Source: Pedobacter mendelii (GTDB taxonomy: Bacteria; Bacteroidota; Bacteroidia; Sphingobacteriales; Sphingobacteriaceae). Taken from it: DNA of 64,000 nt. The stretch lies in NCBI RefSeq assembly GCF_014635725.1, contig NZ_BMDJ01000002.1, forward strand, positions 186,001 through 250,000, in the 5' to 3' direction. The notes beneath the pieces were generated by a model. The model worked only from the letters and a program-made list of their open reading frames with translations. It ran no database searches and was not told the origin of the DNA. Made by a program: the position numbers and the translations under genes. Positions 34,812 to 41,951 of this stretch are shown piece after piece (positions within the stretch are counted from its first letter, which is position 1; the number at the start of each line of letters is the position of its first letter).

Positions 34812-35096
34812 ATGACTGTTCTCATTACTTATGACATTAAAACACCATATATTGGTGACAGCAAAAACAAGGCTGTAAAAGATGCGATGAAAGAAATAGG
34901 TTATTATGATACCTATGATATTAATTCTATATCTCATTATTTACCAAATACCTGCCTTTTTAAACAGGATATAACTCCTGAACAAGCAAAAGGGGAGTTA
35001 TTAAATGCTGCTGTGAGGTGTAGTGCAACTATAGAAAGATTATTTGCTACGGAAGTATCAGATAATCATTCTGAAATAACGGGAGAACCATTTTAA
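34812..35096 (+). CDS. 94-residue protein, possible Cas2/VapD-like fold
   Basis: Starts MTVLITYDIKTPY. A beta strand followed by a helix (KNKAVKDAMKEIGYYDTYD), then ISHYLPNTCLFKQD and the helix PEQAKGELLNAAVRCSATIERLF. The order strand-helix-strand with an early LITYDI and a later strand at YLPNTCLFK is the ferredoxin-like plan shared by Cas2, VapD and SinR-like proteins. No cas gene is near, so adaptation is unlikely; the similarity is a fold-level guess. An imperfect repeat AGAAAT...ATTTCT (34775-34798) lies just upstream. Confidence 0.65.
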   Translation: MTVLITYDIKTPYIGDSKNKAVKDAMKEIGYYDTYDINSISHYLPNTCLFKQDITPEQAKGELLNAAVRCSATIERLFATEVSDNHSEITGEPF

Positions 35097-35104
35097 AAAA
35101 AAAG

Positions 35105-35278
35105 CTATTTCTTTTCAAAATAAATATCTAATGTTCCAATGCTCTGTCCAGCATCTGTTCGTATGATAAATGCATCATTATTTTTAGTTTTCTTATATAA
35201 CGTTTGCATTTCTGCTACAAATGTATCATAAATTCTATTCCATTCTTTTTCTACTTCTATTCGTCCTAATTTTTTCAT
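35105..35278 (-). CDS. Possible 57-residue protein
   Basis: Starts MKKLGRIEVEKEWNRIYDT at 35278, ends LDIYFEKK. It is helical then beta, with no membrane segment, and converges on the previous gene with an 8-base gap. Coding-like amino-acid composition supports it. Unassigned. Confidence 0.5.
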   Translation of the reverse strand: MKKLGRIEVEKEWNRIYDTFVAEMQTLYKKTKNNDAFIIRTDAGQSIGTLDIYFEKK

Positions 35279-35360
35279 ATTAATACTTTTTAGCTTTAAG
35301 ATAAATTAGAACTGTTGATTTATGTACCTTATTTTTAATTCATAGCGAAATTTTATTTAG

Positions 35361-35750
35361 ATGGAAACACTAAATGTTTTATTTATAGTAGTAACTTCAT
35401 TAGCATCAGGCTTAGTTGGGGTGATTATATCAAATAGATTTTTTATTAAACATGAGAGAATAAAATTCAAAAGGGACATTTGTTTGCAATTAATAGCCAA
35501 CAGAAATGACCTGAAAGGTGATGAATTTACAAAGGCTCTTAACTCAATTATTTTTGCGTTTAATGATGACAACGCTGTTATAGAAAAATTTTGTATTTTC
35601 AATGATTGCATTATGACTAGAAATTGTGATTTGGATACCTCAAATCGAAATCTGTTAATGGTGATTAAAGCAATGCTTAAACATCTAAATATGGAGGTTA
35701 AAGATATTGATGACAAATATTATCTAATAACCTTCAATCCTAAAAATTAA
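35361..35750 (+). CDS. DUF6680-like single-helix membrane protein
   Basis: A 129-residue protein with an N-terminal membrane helix (VLFIVVTSLASGLVGVIISNRFF, ~6-28) and a soluble helical domain. KRDICLQLIANRNDL, FTKALNSIIFAF and LLMVIKAMLKHLNM resemble the DUF6680 layout (membrane helix, R-rich helix, ALN-I-F). It is the last passenger gene; the stop codon ends one base before the right terminal repeat. Function unknown. Confidence 0.7.
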   Translation: METLNVLFIVVTSLASGLVGVIISNRFFIKHERIKFKRDICLQLIANRNDLKGDEFTKALNSIIFAFNDDNAVIEKFCIFNDCIMTRNCDLDTSNRNLLMVIKAMLKHLNMEVKDIDDKYYLITFNPKN

Positions 35751-35751
35751 C

Positions 35752-35776
35752 TTGTCCCATTTCAGTAAGAGTTACC
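35752..35776 (-). repeat. Right terminal inverted repeat of the transposon
   Basis: 25 bp, exact reverse complement of 28280-28304. Outside it lies AAAAATAT, matching 7 of 8 bases of the left flank. Confidence 0.93.
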
Positions 35777-35825
35777 AAAAATATTTCTAACCATTCAACT
35801 ATAAAAGCTTTTAAAAACTTATTAG

Positions 35826-35833
35826 TAGTTTTG
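35826..35833 (+). promoter_or_regulatory. -7 promoter element abutting the methionine aminopeptidase start
   Basis: TAGTTTTG is an exact TAnnTTTG match, followed by CACCA and then the ATG at 35839. As with the transposase and XRE genes, this predicts a leaderless transcript. It lies 49 bp outside the transposon. Confidence 0.5.
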
Positions 35834-35838
35834 CACCA

Positions 35839-36636
35839 ATGATTTTTTACAAAACTGATGAACAAGTAGAACTGATGCGAATCAGTGCACTTTTGGTAAG
35901 CGAAACTCTTTCAGAAATCGCTAAAATACTACGCCCGGGTTTAGCTACTATCGAAATTGACAAATTAGCGAATGAATTTATTTTAGATAATGGTGCAGTA
36001 CCATCATTCTATAATTATAATGGCTTCCCCCATCATATTATTACTTCGGTTAATGATGTAGTTGTACATGGCTTTCCTGGTAGTGAAACGTTAAAAGATG
36101 GCGATATTATTACCGTTGATGTTGGCGTAATTAAAAATGAATATCACGGCGACCATGCCTACACGTTCGTAATTGGTGATGCGAGCGAAGAAGTTTTAAA
36201 GCTTGTTAAAACAACAAAAGAATCACTTTTTATAGGGATAGAAGAAGCAATTGTTGGTAAACGATTAGGAGATATTGGTTTTGCTATTCAAAATCATAAT
36301 GAAAAGCAGGGTTTTAGCGTGGTAAGAGATTTCGTAGGCCATGGATTAGGAAAAAGCATGCATGAAGACCCACAAGTACCTAATTATGGAAAACGAGGAT
36401 CTGGATTACTACTTAAAGAAAACCTTGTATTAGCCATCGAACCGATGATTAATCTTGGAAAAAAAGATGTATTTATCGAAAAAGACGGATGGACGGTTAA
36501 AACTGCAGATGGTAAACCTTCAGTTCATTTTGAGCATGATGTATGTATTAAAAAAGGAAAAGCATTTATTTTATCAGATTATGCACCAATTGAGGCTGCA
36601 GAAAAAAATAATGTTAATTTGATATTTAGTGCATAA
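35839..36636 (+). CDS. map: Type I methionine aminopeptidase
   Basis: A 265-residue cytoplasmic metalloprotease that removes the N-terminal Met from new proteins. The five metal ligands are in place: D94 (ITVDVG), D105 (YHGDHAYTF), H168 (FVGHGLG), E201 (IEPM) and E232 (HFEHDV). The GDHAYTF segment replaces the usual GDxAxTF, a conservative change. Bacteroidota normally carry another map in the ribosomal-protein cluster, so this isolated copy is probably a second enzyme. The transposon right end is 62 bp upstream of its start. Confidence 0.95.
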   Translation: MIFYKTDEQVELMRISALLVSETLSEIAKILRPGLATIEIDKLANEFILDNGAVPSFYNYNGFPHHIITSVNDVVVHGFPGSETLKDGDIITVDVGVIKNEYHGDHAYTFVIGDASEEVLKLVKTTKESLFIGIEEAIVGKRLGDIGFAIQNHNEKQGFSVVRDFVGHGLGKSMHEDPQVPNYGKRGSGLLLKENLVLAIEPMINLGKKDVFIEKDGWTVKTADGKPSVHFEHDVCIKKGKAFILSDYAPIEAAEKNNVNLIFSA

Positions 36637-36830
36637 TATTATTGCTTAACTACAAATCAAAATATATTTAATAGTAAATAGGCGGTATCATAAATCAATT
36701 TATCTCCAGATTTTCTGAGCTGGAACTTAATAAAATGCTTAAATGGCAATTATTGAAAATATTCAGAATATATCTTATTTACGATACAACCTCTAATTAG
36801 TTTAGTAAAATAAGCGTAGTTTATTAAATA

Positions 36831-37202
36831 TTATTTACTAATCAAATCAGCATTCAACTGATCTTTTGATGTAATAAAAAGCCCATGTGGCTCACCCTGA
36901 TAAACAATATATTCAGCATTGGTAATCATAGCTGCTGCCTGCTCTCCGGTTGCTTTGATTGGAACGGTTTGATCTTCATCTCCATGGATAACAAATACAG
37001 GCACATTTATAGAAGCCATATCGCTTCGAAGATCTGTTGATGAAAATACTGTAGCACAACCTAATGTAGAATTCAATGTTGCCTGCATGGCAAGGGTGTC
37101 ATAATCATAACCGGTTAATGGTTTATCAGATTTCCCGAAACCTCTTCTGTCATAACTAATACATCTATATCCCGCATCTGTTAGTGCGGCCACCTGATAA
37201 TC
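36831..37202 (-). pseudogene. Decayed alpha/beta hydrolase (non-haem chloroperoxidase type)
   Basis: The reading frame translates to DYQVAALTDAGYRCISYDRR, then GFGKSDKPLTGYDYDTLA, then jumps to CATVFSSTDLRSDM, VFVIHGDEDQTVPI and NAEYIVYQGEPHGLF. Normal members have about 100 residues between these parts, including the nucleophile-elbow serine (GFSMGG). Here that region is deleted. Two TAG codons lie directly before the first homologous residue and no normal start remains (only a GTG at 37193). The Asp and His of the triad survive, but with no serine the product cannot work. Relic of a cofactor-free peroxidase/esterase. Confidence 0.88.
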
Positions 37203-37276
37203 CTACTAAGCTAAATTTTAATTAAGCGGCAGAGCATCCACCCTAACCGCTATCATTAACTAAATCTAAATTTTAC

Positions 37277-39580
37277 CTATTTTCTTTTACGTTTGATAAG
37301 AAGAACTGTTCCAATCAGCACAATTAAGCCAGGAAATAAACCCAAATACATAACTTTCAATGCGGTTAATCCTCCAGCTGTAAGATTTAACCGTTTATCT
37401 TGTGATAATGGCCTGGAAGTATCAATTGGAAATTGGCCATTGGTAAACCAACCTGTTAGCGGCATATAAAGATCTCGGTTAGCAGAACCCCAGCCCCTCA
37501 CTTCGGCCGAGCTTAGAAAATCCGCATCACCCGATACAATGATACGCTGCTCTTTCCCCTGAACATTTCTTTGAAGGGATAAAGCTACAGGGAATGCCCC
37601 ACTTACATCACCATTTGCCGAAGAGAACTTAAGGGTTGTTGAATCTGATATGATTTGTTTTTTTGTTAACCAGGATGTTTTTTGATCTGAAATTAATAAA
37701 GGTTTAATGGTAAATGCCGAATTTTTTTCATAAAGTAAAGCCGAACTACCTGGCATCCGCACTTGTATATTTTCCTTAAAATTGAAATTCAGGTTTGTTG
37801 ACAAACTTGCGCTGTACCTGGTTAGCTTGGCTTTTAAAAATTCAGGTGCAGCATCATCACTTTTTTGAACCAGCATCCCCTCCATCAGGCTAACACCCAA
37901 AGGTTTGATGATTGGATTTACAACAGCTTGTTTTCCGGGTTCGCCGGCGACAAATAAGTTACCACCCTTTTCGATGTATTTATGTATTTTTTCCAAAGCC
38001 TCGCCCTTAAACGAAATTTTAGGATCAGCGATGACCAATAATGTGATATCATTGGGAATATCCTGCCTGGCCAGGTTAATGGTATCTGTATCGAAACCCT
38101 GGTTAACCATCGCATTCCTATTGGTAATCATGCTTACAAAAAAGCCGTAGTCTCTATCGCCCAGTTTTTCTTTACTCCTTTCAAACTGCCCTACAACAAA
38201 CAATATTTTTGGTAGCTTAACTGTTAAACGCTTCAATGCCGCACTGGTTTCAGTCTCCGTTGGAAACTGAATCTGATCATCGAACAAACGTAAAAAAGTA
38301 GTGCGATCTTTATATTTCAATTGCATTACGTAACGGTTTTGTTCTGGTACCAGGTTAATGATTTTTCTAATCTCTGCCGGCGATTTGAAATCGTTAAAAT
38401 CCAGTTTCCACGATTTTGCGCTTTGTTGTGCAATTTCCTTTAATGTTTTCCCGGGGTAAAATTTACTTAAAGTTTGATCTTTACTGGGTTCATCATAATA
38501 GTAAACATATTTAAAGGAAATGTTTGGTTTAAACCTCAAATAAGGTTCCCAACGCTCCCGATCGTAGTTTCTGCTGGCAGGGTTTCCCATCCCAAAACGC
38601 TGATCAACCAGGTTAATGTATGATGTTACTTCAAGTGGCGCATCGCCCAGTTCTTTCAATACTTTTTGAGTAGTTGGAGTAAGCGTTTGCGTTTCATTAA
38701 CAGTTGGATCGTAATAAGCAATAAAACTTGGCAACGAAGTAATATATCCGAGTAGGAAAGCGATTATCGTTAAGCCCAAATACTGCCCTATGGTAAATAA
38801 AATCTCTGATTTAGGTGTCCTTGCAGACTGAAGTTTGATCATACTGAAGCCAAGAAACAAGGCTATGATAATGATAAAGTAAGCCACATCTTTAGTATTG
38901 ATTAAACCATAAATAATTTTTTCTGCCCGGCCGTTAATGGAAAGGAAATAACTAATCTCCCTAAAAAAAGCACTACTTTGCCAAATTGTGCCAACATAAG
39001 CTAATATTGCAAAAACAACTAAGGTGCTAATGGCTGCAACAATTTGATAACTACTTAAGCACGACATAAACAAACCAATGGCCGCATACGTACACAGCAA
39101 AAGGTAAACGGCTAATAATCCGGTAAAAACAAGCCCGATATCAATTTGCTTAATGTTTAAAATGCCTGTAAATACAAAAATTAGCAGGATAAAGATGAGT
39201 ATCAGATTATACGTCATTAAGGCCATGAACTTGCCAAAAATAATTTGAGAAATCTTAACAGGCGACGAATAAAGCAGTTTGATTGTACCGCTACTAATTT
39301 CCCTGCTGATAACACCCATGGTAAGCAAGGGTAAATACAAATAAACTTTTTTTAGTACATCTCCATACAAACCTCTCTGCATACCAAATACACCTGAAGT
39401 TAAATAATTAAGACTACGTAACATACCACCACCTATTTCCTGATTGGTTAGGTGTGTTTCGATAATAGAAGTATAAAATAATCCGCATTGGAAAACAAAA
39501 ACGACGGATAAGAACCACGCAATGGGTGAATAAAACAGGATACTAAGTTCGAGTTTAGCTATTTTTAAGGTTGTTTTCAT
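37277..39580 (-). CDS. ABC permease fused to GldG-type auxiliary domain
   Basis: A 767-residue membrane protein. The N-terminal ~240 residues are an ABC-2-type permease of GldF kind with about six helices (for example ILIFILLIFVFTGIL and LFMSCLSSYQIVAAIST). A further helix (~265-285) leads into a large outside domain of GldG type (~300-730, with VTSYINLVDQRFGMG and FVAGEPGKQAVVNPI), and a last helix (LKVMYLGLFPGLIVLIGTVLL) anchors the C-terminus. In Flavobacterium GldF and GldG are separate. Its start overlaps the ATPase stop by 4 bases (ATGA). The substrate is unknown; gliding is not implied. Confidence 0.9.
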   Translation of the reverse strand: MKTTLKIAKLELSILFYSPIAWFLSVVFVFQCGLFYTSIIETHLTNQEIGGGMLRSLNYLTSGVFGMQRGLYGDVLKKVYLYLPLLTMGVISREISSGTIKLLYSSPVKISQIIFGKFMALMTYNLILIFILLIFVFTGILNIKQIDIGLVFTGLLAVYLLLCTYAAIGLFMSCLSSYQIVAAISTLVVFAILAYVGTIWQSSAFFREISYFLSINGRAEKIIYGLINTKDVAYFIIIIALFLGFSMIKLQSARTPKSEILFTIGQYLGLTIIAFLLGYITSLPSFIAYYDPTVNETQTLTPTTQKVLKELGDAPLEVTSYINLVDQRFGMGNPASRNYDRERWEPYLRFKPNISFKYVYYYDEPSKDQTLSKFYPGKTLKEIAQQSAKSWKLDFNDFKSPAEIRKIINLVPEQNRYVMQLKYKDRTTFLRLFDDQIQFPTETETSAALKRLTVKLPKILFVVGQFERSKEKLGDRDYGFFVSMITNRNAMVNQGFDTDTINLARQDIPNDITLLVIADPKISFKGEALEKIHKYIEKGGNLFVAGEPGKQAVVNPIIKPLGVSLMEGMLVQKSDDAAPEFLKAKLTRYSASLSTNLNFNFKENIQVRMPGSSALLYEKNSAFTIKPLLISDQKTSWLTKKQIISDSTTLKFSSANGDVSGAFPVALSLQRNVQGKEQRIIVSGDADFLSSAEVRGWGSANRDLYMPLTGWFTNGQFPIDTSRPLSQDKRLNLTAGGLTALKVMYLGLFPGLIVLIGTVLLIKRKRK

Positions 39581-40509
39581 TTAAATTTGGATTTGTTTGA
39601 TAATTGAGCAAAAATTTCATCTACCGAAGTTTTATCCAGATTAATTTCAGTAAGGCGCCAGCCATTTTTCACACTTGTTTCAACAATACGTTCGGTTATA
39701 CCTTCTGCTTTATTGAAAAATATCCGTAGCTGGTTATTGGTCAGGTAATCGACACTGGTTACGCCAGCTATTTTCATAACCTCGCTTTTTTCCGGTGGGT
39801 TGGCTAATGTTACCAGTGAACTGTGTGGCTCTACATAGTTATTAAAGGCTTGTATAGAATCGGTGAAAACAATTTCTCCACCTTCAATCATCACAATATC
39901 TTTGCAAAGTAATTGCACTTCGGAAAGGATGTGAGAGGAAAATATTACAGCCCTATCTAAAGCAATTTCTTTTATCAATGCACGAACTTCAATAATCTGG
40001 TTTGGATCGAGTCCATTAGTCGGCTCATCCAAAACCACCAACTGAGGGCGGTGGATTATTGATTGGGCAATGCCAACGCGCTGACGGTATCCTCCGGAAA
40101 GGTTACTGATCAGCCTGTTGCTAAAATGTGCAATACCACAACGCTCTTTCACCTCTTCGAGTGCTGGTTTTATTGTTTGCTTTTCCATTAAGCGCAACCA
40201 TGCACAATGGGTTAAATATTCATCAACCGTAAGATCCATGTATAGCGGTGGGTTTTGCGGCAGAAAACCAATCTTCATTTTCGCAGTTTCCGGGTCTAAT
40301 CGCATATCTATGCCATCAATTAATACTTTACCCTCTGTTTGGTTCAGTACCCCACACATAATGTTCATCGTTGTTGATTTTCCTGCGCCATTAGAGCCAA
40401 GCAAACCCAATATCCCGGTTTGACGAATTTCAAGGTTAATATTTTGGATTGCCCAGGCACGACTGTACTTGTGAGACAAATTTTCGATTTTTAATATTGG
40501 GTTGTTCAT
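39577..40509 (-). CDS. ABC transporter ATP-binding protein, GldA-like
   Basis: A 310-residue cytoplasmic ATPase; the Met at 40509 (MNNPILKIENLSHKY) is chosen as start because the extra five residues from 40524 are not conserved-looking. Walker A GLLGSNGAGKST (35-46), signature LSGGYRQRVG (137-146), Walker B LVVLDEPTNGLDP (157-169) and the switch His in FSSHILSEV are all intact. It powers the fused permease/GldG encoded next. It begins 70 bp after the SusD stop, with a small hairpin between (40536-40554), so it may be expressed with the sigma-controlled SusCD genes. Confidence 0.94.
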   Translation of the reverse strand: MNNPILKIENLSHKYSRAWAIQNINLEIRQTGILGLLGSNGAGKSTTMNIMCGVLNQTEGKVLIDGIDMRLDPETAKMKIGFLPQNPPLYMDLTVDEYLTHCAWLRLMEKQTIKPALEEVKERCGIAHFSNRLISNLSGGYRQRVGIAQSIIHRPQLVVLDEPTNGLDPNQIIEVRALIKEIALDRAVIFSSHILSEVQLLCKDIVMIEGGEIVFTDSIQAFNNYVEPHSSLVTLANPPEKSEVMKIAGVTSVDYLTNNQLRIFFNKAEGITERIVETSVKNGWRLTEINLDKTSVDEIFAQLSNKSKFK

Positions 40510-40579
40510 AAGAAATTTAAGCATAACACGGTTGGGCGAATTTAAAATATTCGCTCCAGCAGTGTCTTTATGTTTATAA

Positions 40580-41950
40580 TTAATATCCCGGGTTCTGAAC
40601 TAAACTTTTGTTTACAATAATTTCAGATTGGGGTATAGGGAAAAGTGCTGCACTTGCTTTCCAGGTTGGTTTCTTTGCAGATAATACGGCATTAACAGTT
40701 CCGGTACGCTTCAAATCCAACCAGCGATGTCCCCATTCTGCAAAAAATTCATGCCTGTTTTCGTTTGCAATTGCGGTAAGCAAAGTAACCTTATCCGTAG
40801 TATTGAAGTTGGGTAATCCGGCACGGCTGCGAATAACATTTATATCGCTTAAAGCATTGGTTAAATTACCTTGCTGTGCCCTCGCCTCTGCTCTGATTAA
40901 ATATTGCTCGCTTAAGCGCAACATAATATAGTTTTCAGTTACCGTTGCAGGTAAGTATTGGCCAACATCTTTATACTTAAACGGATAATTATAAGTTACA
41001 CCCGAAGCAGTTGCTGTGCCAATCCAGGCCGTTTTTCTATTGTCGCCAGTTTCAAAGCTATTTAACAAATCACTTGTAAAATAATAACCACCACCAGTTG
41101 TGGCCTGTCTTAAAAAAATATAACCTTCTTGCGTAGCAGAATAATTACTAAGCGGCAATAATTGCCAAATTGTTTCAATACTACCCCTTAAAAATGTGTT
41201 GGTTAAAGTTGGCAATGGGCCATAAGTTCCTGATGAAATAACCGCGGATGCCTGAATTTCGGCATTTGCATAATCATTAACATATAAATAAGCCCTTGCA
41301 AGTAAGGCAGTCGCCGCCAGTTTATTTGGTCTTACTTTACCACTCGTTGGATATGTATTGCTTAGTTGAGATTGTGCATCTAATAAATCGGCGATAATAG
41401 CTTTATGAACATCAGTAGAATTACTTTGAGCAATTATTGCATTTTGTTTGTAGTCGAGTCCGGTAACCAATGGTACATTACCAAACAGATTTACCAGATA
41501 AAAATTAGTATAAGCCCTACTAAACTTAGCCTCGCCAAGTAATTGTGCTTTCACAGCTGGAGTTAGTGTATTTGAGGCTTCTAAACCAGTTATGCAGGTG
41601 TTAATTTGCGCTAAATTTCTGTAAGCGCCAGTCCACATCGAATTTATAATTGAACTTGTTGGTAATATTTGATTCTTTTCAAACTGGAGTCCTTCAGGGT
41701 CTTGAGCAGATGCAAATTCATCTGCAGCTACACCCGAATAGATAGTAATACCACTATTGATGAAATTATTATCATTTACCATGTTAGCGTAAATGCCTAG
41801 AACAGCAGATGTTGCTGATTTGTCTTGTAGAAAAGCCTCTGATGTTAAAATTTCCGTCTTTGGAGGATCTACATCTACAAACTTTTTACAGCTCAATATA
41901 GTGGTGATTCCTACCACGAGTATACTTATAATGATTAATTTCTGTTTCAT
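40580..41950 (-). CDS. SusD/RagB-family lipoprotein (third pair)
   Basis: A 456-residue SusD-like lipoprotein with lipobox at C21 (VVGITTILSCKK). It is shorter than the two PUL SusDs (580 and 567), so belongs to another branch. Family features: LLGEAKFSRAYTNFYLVNLFG (~136-156), the LRLSEQYLIRAEARAQQG helix (~348-365), ENRHEFFAEWGHRWLDLKR (~402-420) and the final PQSEIIVNKSLVQNPGY. It is one base after its SusC partner, which shows tight coupling. No glycosidase is adjacent, so the ligand may not be a polysaccharide. Confidence 0.96.
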   Translation of the reverse strand: MKQKLIIISILVVGITTILSCKKFVDVDPPKTEILTSEAFLQDKSATSAVLGIYANMVNDNNFINSGITIYSGVAADEFASAQDPEGLQFEKNQILPTSSIINSMWTGAYRNLAQINTCITGLEASNTLTPAVKAQLLGEAKFSRAYTNFYLVNLFGNVPLVTGLDYKQNAIIAQSNSTDVHKAIIADLLDAQSQLSNTYPTSGKVRPNKLAATALLARAYLYVNDYANAEIQASAVISSGTYGPLPTLTNTFLRGSIETIWQLLPLSNYSATQEGYIFLRQATTGGGYYFTSDLLNSFETGDNRKTAWIGTATASGVTYNYPFKYKDVGQYLPATVTENYIMLRLSEQYLIRAEARAQQGNLTNALSDINVIRSRAGLPNFNTTDKVTLLTAIANENRHEFFAEWGHRWLDLKRTGTVNAVLSAKKPTWKASAALFPIPQSEIIVNKSLVQNPGY

Positions 41951-41951
41951 G

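Larger units (their letters stand above)
28280..35776. mobile_element. 7,497-bp IS1595-family transposon with passenger genes
   Basis: Perfect 25-bp inverted terminal repeats (28280-28304 and 35752-35776; both read GGTAACTCTTACTG... inward) bound a block that holds one IS1595/ISXO2-type transposase and about fifteen unrelated small genes on both strands. The flanks immediately outside are AAAAATAA (28272-28279) and AAAAATAT (35777-35784), an 8-bp target duplication with one mismatch; 8 bp is the size known for IS1595. IS1595-group elements are known to carry passenger genes. The element is visibly more A+T-rich than the PUL and interrupts the interval between the HTCS gene and a methionine aminopeptidase gene. 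The boundaries are directly read; autonomy is inferred. Confidence 0.9.

Noticed and set aside
34812-35096. CRISPR adaptation gene (true cas2)
   Set aside because: Fold resemblance only. There is no cas1, no effector and no repeat-spacer array anywhere in the window.
37277-40509. Gliding motility locus
   Set aside because: The ATPase and fused permease/GldG are only GldAFG-like. No other gld or spr gene is present, and such transporters occur in non-gliding bacteria.
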